This document shows positions 1 through 7,649 of a DNA stretch of 64,000 bases, one piece after another. Within the stretch, counting starts at the first letter, position 1. Each line of letters opens with the position of its first letter. Below the pieces are notes generated by a model that saw nothing but the letters and a program-made list of their open reading frames with translations, was not told where the DNA came from and made no database searches. Made by a program: the position numbers and the translations under genes. Source of the stretch: Oscillospiraceae bacterium (lineage in GTDB: Bacteria; Bacillota; Clostridia; Oscillospirales; QAMX01); contig SVLQ01000012.1 in the NCBI GenBank assembly GCA_015067825.1, forward strand, positions 1 through 64,000, in the 5' to 3' direction.

Positions 1-701
1 ATAAATTTATCCACAGCTTGTTTGTGTTCGTTGCTTTCTCCCCACTTTAGCAAGTAGCGTGGGCAAAGTAATGTGTTGAATGCTTGATACAATTGATATC
101 TACGCTCCGGCTCAAATTTTTCTGTATCACCGCGTCGGAAATACCTGTTAAACAACAGTGCACGCGCAGAGCAATCAAATGATGTGGTATATTGTTTAAG
201 AAAGCTTTCAATGTTTTCTTCTTCCTCAATCTCTGCCATTGTTTGGATCGTATGCGGATACATAGGATGCCGTTCAAGATATGCTTCTGCCAGCAAACGC
301 ACTTCGGGAAGAATTTTAGGATCACGAAAAACACGTTCGTTTCCTTCACTCCAAGGACGCCACGCATGATCACTGTTGAGATAATTTCTGCGAATATCAC
401 GAAGAAAGTTTACGATTTTATCAGCATCGTAATCTCTTTTCATACACTCACGGCGAAGTTCGTCAAATGCTTCCACAGCACGTTTTTCTTTCTCAAGTTG
501 AGGCATCCCCAGAAGCTCGTCAACAGTTACTGCAAGCACTTCGGCAATAGCAGGGATTAGCTCAAGGTCAGGATAAGTCGTGCCGTTTTCCCAGCGGCTG
601 ATAGATTGATATGTTACGCCCAAGCGATCGGCAAGCGCTTCTTGCGTTAAATCGTTTTTCTTTCGGAAGTTACGTATATTTTCCCCAATTGCAAGTTTCA
701 T
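1..701 (-). CDS. XRE-family HTH transcriptional regulator, truncated by the window edge
   Basis: The minus strand reads open from an ATG at 701, preceded by AAGGAGG, to the first base of the window, giving 233 codons without a stop, so the C-terminus lies outside. Residues 1-65 form a classic HTH_3 domain: a basic first helix (IRNFRKKNDLTQEALA), then the recognition region VTYQSISRWENG and the PDLELIPAIAEVL segment that closes the five-helix bundle. The remaining residues are charged, carry no motif I recognise, and may sense a ligand or mediate oligomerisation. Base composition is more AT-rich than that of the glycosidase genes next to it, which hints at a different origin. A palindrome lies between its promoter and start codon, so autoregulation is plausible. 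The family call is firm; the target is unknown. Confidence 0.88.
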   Translation of the reverse strand, partial: MKLAIGENIRNFRKKNDLTQEALADRLGVTYQSISRWENGTTYPDLELIPAIAEVLAVTVDELLGMPQLEKEKRAVEAFDELRRECMKRDYDADKIVNFLRDIRRNYLNSDHAWRPWSEGNERVFRDPKILPEVRLLAEAYLERHPMYPHTIQTMAEIEEEENIESFLKQYTTSFDCSARALLFNRYFRRGDTEKFEPERRYQLYQAFNTLLCPRYLLKWGESNEHKQAVDKF

Positions 702-724
702 TTTTTCCTCCTTGTGCAGGTGAT

Positions 725-738
725 TGCTTTGCAAAGCA
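725..738. promoter_or_regulatory. 14-bp perfect palindrome in the leader of the XRE gene
   Basis: TGCTTTGCAAAGCA is a perfect palindrome between the minus-strand -10 box (759-764) and the start codon of the regulator (701). Position and symmetry suit an operator for autoregulation by the HTH protein, but binding is inferred. Confidence 0.45.
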
Positions 739-758
739 TTTCTTTTGTCGACACCTAT

Positions 759-787
759 ATTATACTGTAAATTTTTCAAAATTCCAA
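759..787 (-). promoter_or_regulatory. Sigma-A promoter of the XRE regulator
   Basis: On the minus strand TTGGAA (787-782) and TATAAT (764-759) are separated by 17 bp. The expected start site is about 50 nt upstream of the ATG at 701. Confidence 0.65.
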
Positions 788-825
788 TAACGCATTACGA
801 GAGAAAAATTATCACTTTGTGTTAT

Positions 826-867
826 AGAATAAAACTTGGCGTACCTGCTTTATCACAGGTACGCCAA
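826..867 (-). terminator. Rho-independent terminator of the glycosidase operon
   Basis: A perfect 12-bp stem (836-847 with 856-867, eight-base loop) lies just after the stop of the GH20 gene. Read on the minus strand it is followed by GTTTTATTCT. On the plus strand a TTTTTT also follows after five bases, so it may work in both directions. Confidence 0.7.
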
Positions 868-899
868 GGAGCTTTTTTGTTTGCAAAACACTGTGTGGG

Positions 900-2327
900 T
901 TATTTGGGTTCGGAAAACGGTGCGAGTTTCGCGTCGATCATTTTGTGGAGCGCCTTGGCTGTCTTTGCCTTTTGCTCGGCGAAGGCTTCGTAGCCAACGG
1001 TTTGCTCTTCGTTCCAAAGCCGCTGCGCCAGTACTGCCGTGTTTTCCTCCACGATGGCTCCGTCGGATCGGTAATTTTGGCCTTCCCACAGGCAGATCTG
1101 TGCACCGAGTACGGCGTCCTTCTGCCTGACGATCATTTCTTCGCTGTCGTCGGTCGCCGTTTCGTAGAGCCACTTGTTATATCTCCAGCGATATACCTGA
1201 TCCGGCTCCCAGTATTTCGGTCGGGACGGAACGATGTAAAGCGGCTGCCAGGAGGTGTTGATGACCCGGAACCCGGCAGCGGCCAGCTCAATGGCCGTTT
1301 GATAGGTCGATTGGAATACCATAATGACGATCTCTCGCGAAAGACACTCCGAGCCTTCCTTGGGAAAGCCTTCCCAAACGATCGGTGTTCTGCCCCTGGC
1401 GAGCACCATGCGTGAGCAAAGGTCGACCATGTGCGTGTACATCTCTTTTGCGGAGGCGAGGTTTGCTTCTTGCATAAACTCCCTGCAATGAGGGCAGTCC
1501 TGCCAATGCTTGTAAACGACCTCGTCACAGCCGATATGGATATACGGGGAATCGGGGAATAGCTCGCATACCTCGCCGATCAGTGTCTCAAGGCCGTCAA
1601 ATAGTCGTCCGCTTCCGGGACAGACGGTTCCGGAATGCGCTCCTCCAAATATTTCGGGGTAAGTATTGGTCAGAATATTGGCGTGCCCCGGCATTTCGAT
1701 CTCGGGGAGCAACATGACCCCTCGCTCGGAGGCATATCTTCGGAGCTGCTCAATTTGGCGGGAGTCAAACGCGTTTCCGGTATCGAGCTTCGGGAACGCT
1801 TTCGAGGGAAGCTTGTAATCGTAACTGTCCGCAAAGTGCAGATGCAGCACGTTCAGACGGTAAAAATAGCAGATGTCCAGATATACAAGGACTTCCTCAA
1901 AACTGTAATTGCCCCTTGCGAGGTCTACCATCAGACCGCGCCAGGAAACGTCGGGGTAGTCGGATATCTCACAGCCGTTGATCTGCATTTTGCCCGCAGA
2001 GCCCTCTGCCGTCTGCAAAACGGCGGCACATCCGTGCGAAAAACCGGCGGTATCGCCCGCAAAAATCCGCACCAGCCCATTTTCGGAGAGAACCCGGTAG
2101 GATTCTCTTGGGGCGTTTTCGTCGACGCAGAGACAAATGCCGCTCTCGGGCTCGCCGCATTCGACCGAAAAATCCAGCCCGAACATCTGCCGGATATACC
2201 CTTGCAGAACTTTTGCGCAGTGCAGAAACTCTGCAGATGCCGCTATTTTTTTGTCAAGCTTGAAAAATGTCTCCTTGCAGAAAAACTGTTTTGGGGTCGG
2301 GATGGGGGTACGGGGATCCAAGGTCAT
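900..2327 (-). CDS. Beta-N-acetylhexosaminidase, glycoside hydrolase family 20
   Basis: This 475-residue protein should cleave terminal GlcNAc or GalNAc from host or microbial glycans by substrate-assisted catalysis. The catalytic barrel begins near residue 128 (VSWRGLMVDLARG) and includes NVLHLHFADSYDYKLPS, LLPEIEMPGH and the acid/base motif HIGCDEV, with the Asp-Glu pair at about 268-269. The usual second glycine of HxGGDE is a cysteine here. Residues 1-125 resemble the small alpha/beta domain that precedes GH20 barrels. No signal peptide is visible, so a cytoplasmic role on imported oligosaccharides fits. The ATG at 2327 has AAAGGAGG in front; the frame continues further upstream without a comparable site. 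It is the last gene of an operon with a permease and a GH106-like enzyme. Confidence 0.88.
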   Translation of the reverse strand: MTLDPRTPIPTPKQFFCKETFFKLDKKIAASAEFLHCAKVLQGYIRQMFGLDFSVECGEPESGICLCVDENAPRESYRVLSENGLVRIFAGDTAGFSHGCAAVLQTAEGSAGKMQINGCEISDYPDVSWRGLMVDLARGNYSFEEVLVYLDICYFYRLNVLHLHFADSYDYKLPSKAFPKLDTGNAFDSRQIEQLRRYASERGVMLLPEIEMPGHANILTNTYPEIFGGAHSGTVCPGSGRLFDGLETLIGEVCELFPDSPYIHIGCDEVVYKHWQDCPHCREFMQEANLASAKEMYTHMVDLCSRMVLARGRTPIVWEGFPKEGSECLSREIVIMVFQSTYQTAIELAAAGFRVINTSWQPLYIVPSRPKYWEPDQVYRWRYNKWLYETATDDSEEMIVRQKDAVLGAQICLWEGQNYRSDGAIVEENTAVLAQRLWNEEQTVGYEAFAEQKAKTAKALHKMIDAKLAPFSEPK

Positions 2328-2391
2328 GGTTTCTGCCTCCTTTGGGTGCGCGATTTCAAACAAGACCTGCAGCAATATGCGCGGACGCCTT

Positions 2392-4845
2392 TTATTGGGT
2401 ATATACCGTGACCGGTCCGTAGAGTCCACCTGCGACCGAATCCTTTGCGTATTCCAGCTCTCCGGCAAAATACGGTGAGAGCTCACTTGTCGTCCATTGA
2501 TCGAAATAATCCGTGTGGACGTACCAGTTGGCAGGGGTATTCGTGACGCGGATCTCCAATCGGTTTTCCGTGTCCAGCAAACCTGCCGGGATCCGGAAAC
2601 GATACGGCGGTGCCAAAACTGCGCCCAAGGGACAATCGTTCAAAGTGACTTCTGCCGCAAAACGAACGTCGCCGAGGTCGATCTCGCCCGGCTGACCGCG
2701 CAGCTCCGGCGGGAGAGAGAAGGTTTTTTTGTAAACGCAGCTCCCGGAGTATTCCTTGCCGACCACGCTTTCCCAATCGCCGAAGCGGATGGATACGGTC
2801 TCGGCGGGGTGAGCAACGGTTTTCCATCCGTTCTCGTCGGCGGTGAGCGATAACTCTTTGCGGAAACAAAACTCGCCGGAAAGCGGGATGCTCCACGTAA
2901 ATTCCGGATTGGCTTCCGCCGCAAAAGCATCGCTGCCGAGCAAGATCACGGCCGTTTCGCCGACGGCGAGCGTGAGTTCCAAAATGCCGTTTTCCGCGCG
3001 GAATCGCCGCAGCGAGCCGCTGGCCAGATCCAACAGGTATCCGCTCTCGGCGGGCAGCCGAACCTGGTATCTCCCGTCCTTGCCGCCTTCCCGGAAGAGG
3101 TAGAAGAGCTCGCCGTTTTCCATCCTGCGGTGCATTGCCCGCAAGCCGCTTCCCTCGACCGGCAGAACCGGCCCGAGACCGCCGAGATCATGCGAGACCT
3201 TGCCGCCGCTCTTTTGGAAGCGGAGGAGGATCTCTTTGGTTTCCGGTGGAAGATCGGCGTTTTCGGGGATCACGATACGGCGGTAGACGGCACTGCCGAT
3301 GCGAAGGCAGCCGTCGTCGCTCCCAACGGCCGCTTGCAGCACGTCATCGTCGACGACGTCAAAATCGACGAGCCGATCTTCGAGTGCTCGGCCGAGGGTG
3401 TCGAAGGAAGCTGCTGCGGCTTCGGCGTGCAGACCGCCGAGAAAATCGCGGATCGGGTAGTAAAGCGCCGTCTCACAAACACGCTTACCGAGCGCGGAGA
3501 CGTACGACAACCGCTCCATGTACGGGTTGAATTGGCAAAAATAGCGGTGATAGATCTGATCTTGCGTGAAAATCGGCAGCTCCTGCGCGAGCAGTGCGTC
3601 CTTTCGGCCGAGCGGGAAATTGAAAATATTGAAGACGGAGACCCCGCGAACGGCCAGATATCCGACGGTGTAGCGCATGACGTCGTACGTCAGCCCCGGG
3701 CCGGCGACGCCGAAAATCTCGGCCATCGCGAGATCCGTGCCGTTTTGCGCGGCGGCGGAGGCGGCGTACCGCGGGAAAAAGCCGTTGTACGCGTTCAGTT
3801 CGTCCTTCGTTTTCGTCCGGTCTTCGGGGTAGACCTGCCGCCAGATCACGTCGATGCCGGGCAGATCCATGCAGCGCAGCGCACGCATTAAATGGAAGTT
3901 TGCGCCGCCGCGGATGCAGCCGAGCGGGGCGTGGTCGACGTCCATGTGGCCGATAAAGGCCATGCCGTGCGCGTTGGCCCACCGCTTGCACGGGAGCAAA
4001 AAATGCTCGCACAGCATCCGGCTGCACAGATCGTACCACCGCTGCAAGATCTGTACGGTTTCTTTGGTCGGTGCGATTCGGTGGGCGAGCAGCGGCAGAT
4101 GCGGCAAGATCGATTCGCCGTAGAGGGCTTCGTACTGTTCCGCCAGCTCTTGGCGGAAGGCATTTGCAGGGGCTTTGGGCTCGTCGGTGAACACGGCCGT
4201 CGCGGTCTGACCGAGTGCGGACGGCATGGCGTCGGCGTAGCCCTGATGGGTGATCTTGATAAAATATTCTGTGGCGGCCTTATCGAGAAGATCGGGATAA
4301 TCGGTTGCCCCGCAGATCTCCTGCGCGACCGTATATTCCGTTACAACACCGTTTTCGGTAAAACGGTACCCGTCGGCGATCCTCTCTTTGTCCTGCCAAA
4401 ACGACGCCAAAACCTCCGGAGAAGACGTCTGGTATACGTCCCCGGCGAAAACGGCACGCTCTGTGACCCGCAGAACCTGCCGAGCGTATTCCGGGTGATC
4501 CCGGAGAACTCTGCCGCAGGCGCCGCCGGAAGGCCAACCGCCTTCGTCGTAGATCCAGCAGCGCATCCCGAGGGAACCGCCCTTTTCGATCGCGTAGGCG
4601 CACAGCGCGAAGTATTCCGGCGAGAGATAGTCCGGTTCAAGCTTCGTAGGCATGCTGTGCGGACGAAATTCCTTGGGCTCGGGGATGATGCAGAACGCCC
4701 GGATGCCGAGCGCTTGCATCTCGGCAAGCTGCGCGTCGATTCTGTCGCGGGTGCAAACGTCGTTCCATACCCAGTTATATACCGGCGCGCAGGAGATGTT
4801 GGGCGAGAGGAATTTGTCGGTCTGAAATTTGTTGTCAGTTTTCAT
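2392..4845 (-). CDS. Glycoside hydrolase, GH106 (alpha-L-rhamnosidase)-like
   Basis: This 817-residue protein has the architecture of large GH106-type or related orphan glycosidases. The N-terminus has YNWVWNDVCTRDRIDAQL, then a barrel strand with IPEPKEF, and YDEGGWPSG at about 99-107, which matches the YDE-W-G-WPSG signature of that family. The C-terminal 200 residues look like a jelly-roll carbohydrate-binding domain related to the GH2 sugar-binding fold (SGSCVYKKTFSLP ... RLEIRVTNTPANWYV). No signal peptide is present. The ATG at 4845 is preceded by AGTGAGG, while the longer in-frame extension overlaps the permease gene. It lies 22 bp downstream of the permease and 64 bp upstream of the GH20 gene. 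The exact substrate cannot be read from the sequence; rhamnosidase is a family-level guess. Confidence 0.7.
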   Translation of the reverse strand: MKTDNKFQTDKFLSPNISCAPVYNWVWNDVCTRDRIDAQLAEMQALGIRAFCIIPEPKEFRPHSMPTKLEPDYLSPEYFALCAYAIEKGGSLGMRCWIYDEGGWPSGGACGRVLRDHPEYARQVLRVTERAVFAGDVYQTSSPEVLASFWQDKERIADGYRFTENGVVTEYTVAQEICGATDYPDLLDKAATEYFIKITHQGYADAMPSALGQTATAVFTDEPKAPANAFRQELAEQYEALYGESILPHLPLLAHRIAPTKETVQILQRWYDLCSRMLCEHFLLPCKRWANAHGMAFIGHMDVDHAPLGCIRGGANFHLMRALRCMDLPGIDVIWRQVYPEDRTKTKDELNAYNGFFPRYAASAAAQNGTDLAMAEIFGVAGPGLTYDVMRYTVGYLAVRGVSVFNIFNFPLGRKDALLAQELPIFTQDQIYHRYFCQFNPYMERLSYVSALGKRVCETALYYPIRDFLGGLHAEAAAASFDTLGRALEDRLVDFDVVDDDVLQAAVGSDDGCLRIGSAVYRRIVIPENADLPPETKEILLRFQKSGGKVSHDLGGLGPVLPVEGSGLRAMHRRMENGELFYLFREGGKDGRYQVRLPAESGYLLDLASGSLRRFRAENGILELTLAVGETAVILLGSDAFAAEANPEFTWSIPLSGEFCFRKELSLTADENGWKTVAHPAETVSIRFGDWESVVGKEYSGSCVYKKTFSLPPELRGQPGEIDLGDVRFAAEVTLNDCPLGAVLAPPYRFRIPAGLLDTENRLEIRVTNTPANWYVHTDYFDQWTTSELSPYFAGELEYAKDSVAGGLYGPVTVYTQ

Positions 4846-4867
4846 GTGCAAAACCTCACTTTCAAAC

Positions 4868-6046
4868 CTAAGCCTCCGGGTCGAACCGTCCCTGCTTTTT
4901 GATCCGGCGCACAAAGGCGAGCAGCGCGGCGACCATGATCGCGTAAAGGATCGCCAGTACGACGGGGTATACGCCGATACCGAACAGGCGGTTTACCAGG
5001 CTGATGAGCGGCGGCGCGAGCATAACGCCCATGTAGGCGAAGGCGATCTGCGAGCCGATGATGGCCTGCGACAAGTCTTTGCCAAAATTGTGCGGAGTCA
5101 GATGCATCATGTTCGGATAAATCGAACCGTTGCCAAGTCCGATGAAGAAGAGCGCGGCAACCGCCACCGTGCCCGGCAACGGAAGCAGCATGACGACGAT
5201 GGCCGGTGCGAGGATCAGCGTGCCGATGGCAATGCGGTTCCACGTTTTGATCTTTTCGGCCAGAATGCCGGAAACAAAACGCCCGATCGACATGCCGGCG
5301 TAGTAGATACTCAAAGCGAGAGCACCGTCTTTGGCCTGAAAATTCTTGGCCATAACGAGATACGTGCTGCCCCAAATACCACAGGCGTATTCGATGGCGT
5401 TGGTGGCCAGCATGATGATCCAGACCAGCCGCACGTCCCGTTTTTTCGCCTGCTGCAAAAGCGAGAGGTTTGTGGCCGGTTCGTCTGCGGCTTGGTCGGC
5501 GGCAGCGGTCTTTTTCCAAAGCGGAAGGGAGACGATCAGCAGAAGCGTGATCGCCGCCTGTACGTAAAACGCGTAGCGATATCCCGCGCGCCAGCCTACG
5601 TTCGATAAGGCTTGCACCATCAGATATGGGCTGAGCGTGACGCCGATCCCGTAGAAGCAGTGCAGGAAGTTCATCTGACTGGCTTTGTAGTGGAGCGCGA
5701 CGTAGTTGTTGAGTCCGGCATCGATCGCGCCGGCACCGAATCCGACGACGATCGATAGGGGCAGCATGACCCAAAAAGAGGGGGCCACCGAGAAACCAAA
5801 CAGGGCGGCTGCCGTCATTGCCGTGCTGAAGGCGGTCACTTTGGCCGTACCCAGCTTGTTAAGAAGTCCCGTGCTGAACATACTCGAGAGCACCGTGCAG
5901 CCGGAGATCAGGAACGTGAGAATGCTCACAGCCTCGACCGGAACACCGATCTCAACGTGGGCTGCGGGCCAGGCCGAACCGATTAGGGAATCGGGGACGC
6001 CGAGACCGATAAATGCGATGTAGATCACGACCAGTAAGAATACCAT
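4868..6046 (-). CDS. MFS transporter, probable sugar permease
   Basis: This 392-residue hydrophobic protein has about twelve predicted membrane helices and the layout of the FHS/sugar branch of the major facilitator superfamily. The first helix (MVFLLVVIYIAFIGLGVPDSL) carries the GxxD-S pattern seen in such permeases, and NKLGTAKV fits the loop 2-3 motif. A central cytoplasmic loop (KKTAAADQAADEP) separates the two six-helix halves. Residues in the fourth to fifth helices (GFGAGAIDAGLNNYVA) resemble fucose-permease relatives. As first gene of the operon with GH106-like and GH20 enzymes it probably imports the oligosaccharide those enzymes act on. The ATG at 6046 has only a weak GGTGAT upstream, so the start is less certain than the family. 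Confidence 0.82.
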   Translation of the reverse strand: MVFLLVVIYIAFIGLGVPDSLIGSAWPAAHVEIGVPVEAVSILTFLISGCTVLSSMFSTGLLNKLGTAKVTAFSTAMTAAALFGFSVAPSFWVMLPLSIVVGFGAGAIDAGLNNYVALHYKASQMNFLHCFYGIGVTLSPYLMVQALSNVGWRAGYRYAFYVQAAITLLLIVSLPLWKKTAAADQAADEPATNLSLLQQAKKRDVRLVWIIMLATNAIEYACGIWGSTYLVMAKNFQAKDGALALSIYYAGMSIGRFVSGILAEKIKTWNRIAIGTLILAPAIVVMLLPLPGTVAVAALFFIGLGNGSIYPNMMHLTPHNFGKDLSQAIIGSQIAFAYMGVMLAPPLISLVNRLFGIGVYPVVLAILYAIMVAALLAFVRRIKKQGRFDPEA

Positions 6047-6073
6047 ATTATCACCGTTTATCGTTTTGAACTC

Positions 6074-6108
6074 GCGAAGATCTCCGGGAAAATGCGGAGA
6101 AGATTCGC
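6074..6108. promoter_or_regulatory. Imperfect inverted repeat in the leader of the permease operon
   Basis: GCGAAGATCTCCG (6074-6086) and CGGAGAAGATTCGC (6095-6108) face each other across eight bases, between the minus-strand -10 box and the permease ATG. It could be an operator or a leader RNA stem; nothing distinguishes these. Confidence 0.4.
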
Positions 6109-6117
6109 AACGATATT

Positions 6118-6146
6118 ATTATAACATAAAATAAACCGCATTGGAA
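6118..6146 (-). promoter_or_regulatory. Extended -10 promoter of the permease/glycosidase operon
   Basis: The minus strand reads TGTTATAAT (6126-6118), a consensus extended -10 element, with a poor -35 (TTCCAA, 6146-6141) 17 bp upstream. Weak -35 contact is compatible with an activator. Confidence 0.55.
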
Positions 6147-6200
6147 GAAGGACTCGCCGATGTTGGGCATACGGCAATGTTGGACGACGGCGGATTCTTT

Positions 6201-6235
6201 TTCAACTGCCAAAAAAATGGCGTTTGGCAGTTGAA
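6201..6235. promoter_or_regulatory. 13-bp perfect inverted repeat overlapping the dnaB promoter
   Basis: TTCAACTGCCAAA (6201-6213) is mirrored by TTTGGCAGTTGAA (6223-6235) across nine bases. The right arm contains five of the six bases of the -35 box TTGAAT at 6231-6236. The repeat lies between the divergent permease operon and dnaB and could control either. It lacks a good T run, so terminator function is unlikely. Confidence 0.5.
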
Positions 6236-6259
6236 TTTTGAGAAAAAATTATGTATAAT
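6231..6259 (+). promoter_or_regulatory. Sigma-A promoter of dnaB-tilS
   Basis: TTGAAT (6231-6236) and TATAAT (6254-6259) are 17 bp apart, about 67 bp upstream of the dnaB start. Confidence 0.75.
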
Positions 6260-6326
6260 ATAAATATCTATCGCCACTTCTGCGGAAGACGGCGAAATCG
6301 AAAAATCGACGAGAGGAGGCGGCGTT

Positions 6327-7649
6327 TTGGAAGACCTGGTACTGCGGCGGCAGCCGTACAGCGCAGAAGCAGAGCAATCGGTGCTCGGCAGTCTGCTGAT
6401 CGACCCGGCGTGCATTTCCGAAGCGATCGAAATCGTCTCTGCCGACGATTTTTATATCCCCGAAAACAAAAAGATCTTTGAAACGATGACCTCTATGTAT
6501 ACGCTCGGGCAGAAGATCGACCCGGTCATCCTGCTCGACGAGCTGAAAAGCCGCGAGATCTACGACGAAGCCGGCGGCAGAGCCTACCTTTATAAGCTCG
6601 TGGAGATCACGCCGACGGCTGCCAACGTCAAGGCGTACGCGGAGATCGTGCGGGCGAAGGCGAAACTAAGAAAGCTCGCGAAGGTGACGGGCGAGGCCAA
6701 CGAACGCGCGCTGGCCGAAGCCGGCGAGGTCAACGACCTTATCGAGTCGCTTGAGCAGCAGCTGTTTGAGATGCGCGGCGAGAAGACCGGCCAGGGCCTG
6801 CAGCACATCCGCTCGGCGATCATGGATTCGATCGAGATCTTAAACGAACTGTCCAAAACCAAAGGCAGCATGCCCGGTTTGCCCACGGGCTTTTCCGACC
6901 TCGACTATTATATCACCGGTCTGAATAAATCCGACCTCGTGCTTTTGGCGGCGCGTCCCGGTATCGGCAAGACCTCGGTCGCGCTCAACATCGCGCGCAA
7001 TGCCGCCAAAGAGGGCAAAAATATCGCAATCTTCAACCTCGAAATGGGCCGCACGCAGCTTGTGCAGCGTATGCTTTCCAGCGAGGGCATGATCGACCTC
7101 AAAAAAATCAAGACCGCCGACCTCACCGACGACGAATGGGATCGCCTTGCGCAGGCGTCCAAGGCACTGTCGGCGACGCCGATCTATATCGACGATACAG
7201 CCAACATTACCGTTGCCGAAATCAAATCGCGGTGCCGCCGTCTGCCTAATCTCGGCCTTGTCGTCATCGACTATCTGCAGCTCATCAGCGATACGCGCAA
7301 GGACGGCAACCGCCAGCTCGGTGTTTCCGAGATCTCACGTTCGCTCAAGATCATGGCCAAGGAGCTCAACATCCCGATCCTCTGCCTCTCGCAGCTTTCG
7401 CGTGCGTCCGACCAGCGCAAAGAGCGCCCGCGTCTTTCCGACCTTCGCGACTCCGGTGCGATCGAACAGGACGCCGATATCGTGCTCTTTTTGTACAAAG
7501 ACGAAGATTATAACCCCGATACCGCCGACAAAAACGTCTGCGAGTGTATCATTGCCAAAAACCGCCACGGCCAGACCAATACGGTGAAATTCCGTTGGCT
7601 CGGCCAGTTCACGCGTTTTGTCACGCAGGATAACCGCCATGCCGAATGA
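6327..7649 (+). CDS. dnaB: Replicative DNA helicase DnaB
   Basis: This 440-residue protein is the hexameric helicase that unwinds DNA at the fork (DnaC in Bacillus naming). Residues 8-110 are the helical N-terminal domain (RRQPYSAEAEQSVLGSLL), followed by a linker and the RecA-like motor with Walker A AARPGIGKTS at about 209-217, the VVIDYLQL Walker B region, PILCLSQLSR, and the DLRDSGAIEQDAD and KNRHGQT segments typical of the family. Length is normal. The start is a TTG at 6327 preceded by AGGAGG at 6314-6319. Its 3' end overlaps tilS by 11 bases, so the two are co-transcribed. Confidence 0.97.
   Translation: MEDLVLRRQPYSAEAEQSVLGSLLIDPACISEAIEIVSADDFYIPENKKIFETMTSMYTLGQKIDPVILLDELKSREIYDEAGGRAYLYKLVEITPTAANVKAYAEIVRAKAKLRKLAKVTGEANERALAEAGEVNDLIESLEQQLFEMRGEKTGQGLQHIRSAIMDSIEILNELSKTKGSMPGLPTGFSDLDYYITGLNKSDLVLLAARPGIGKTSVALNIARNAAKEGKNIAIFNLEMGRTQLVQRMLSSEGMIDLKKIKTADLTDDEWDRLAQASKALSATPIYIDDTANITVAEIKSRCRRLPNLGLVVIDYLQLISDTRKDGNRQLGVSEISRSLKIMAKELNIPILCLSQLSRASDQRKERPRLSDLRDSGAIEQDADIVLFLYKDEDYNPDTADKNVCECIIAKNRHGQTNTVKFRWLGQFTRFVTQDNRHAE

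Noticed and set aside
6201-6235. Rho-independent terminator upstream of dnaB
   Set aside because: No gene ends there on either strand, the T run is poor, and the right arm is part of the dnaB -35 region.
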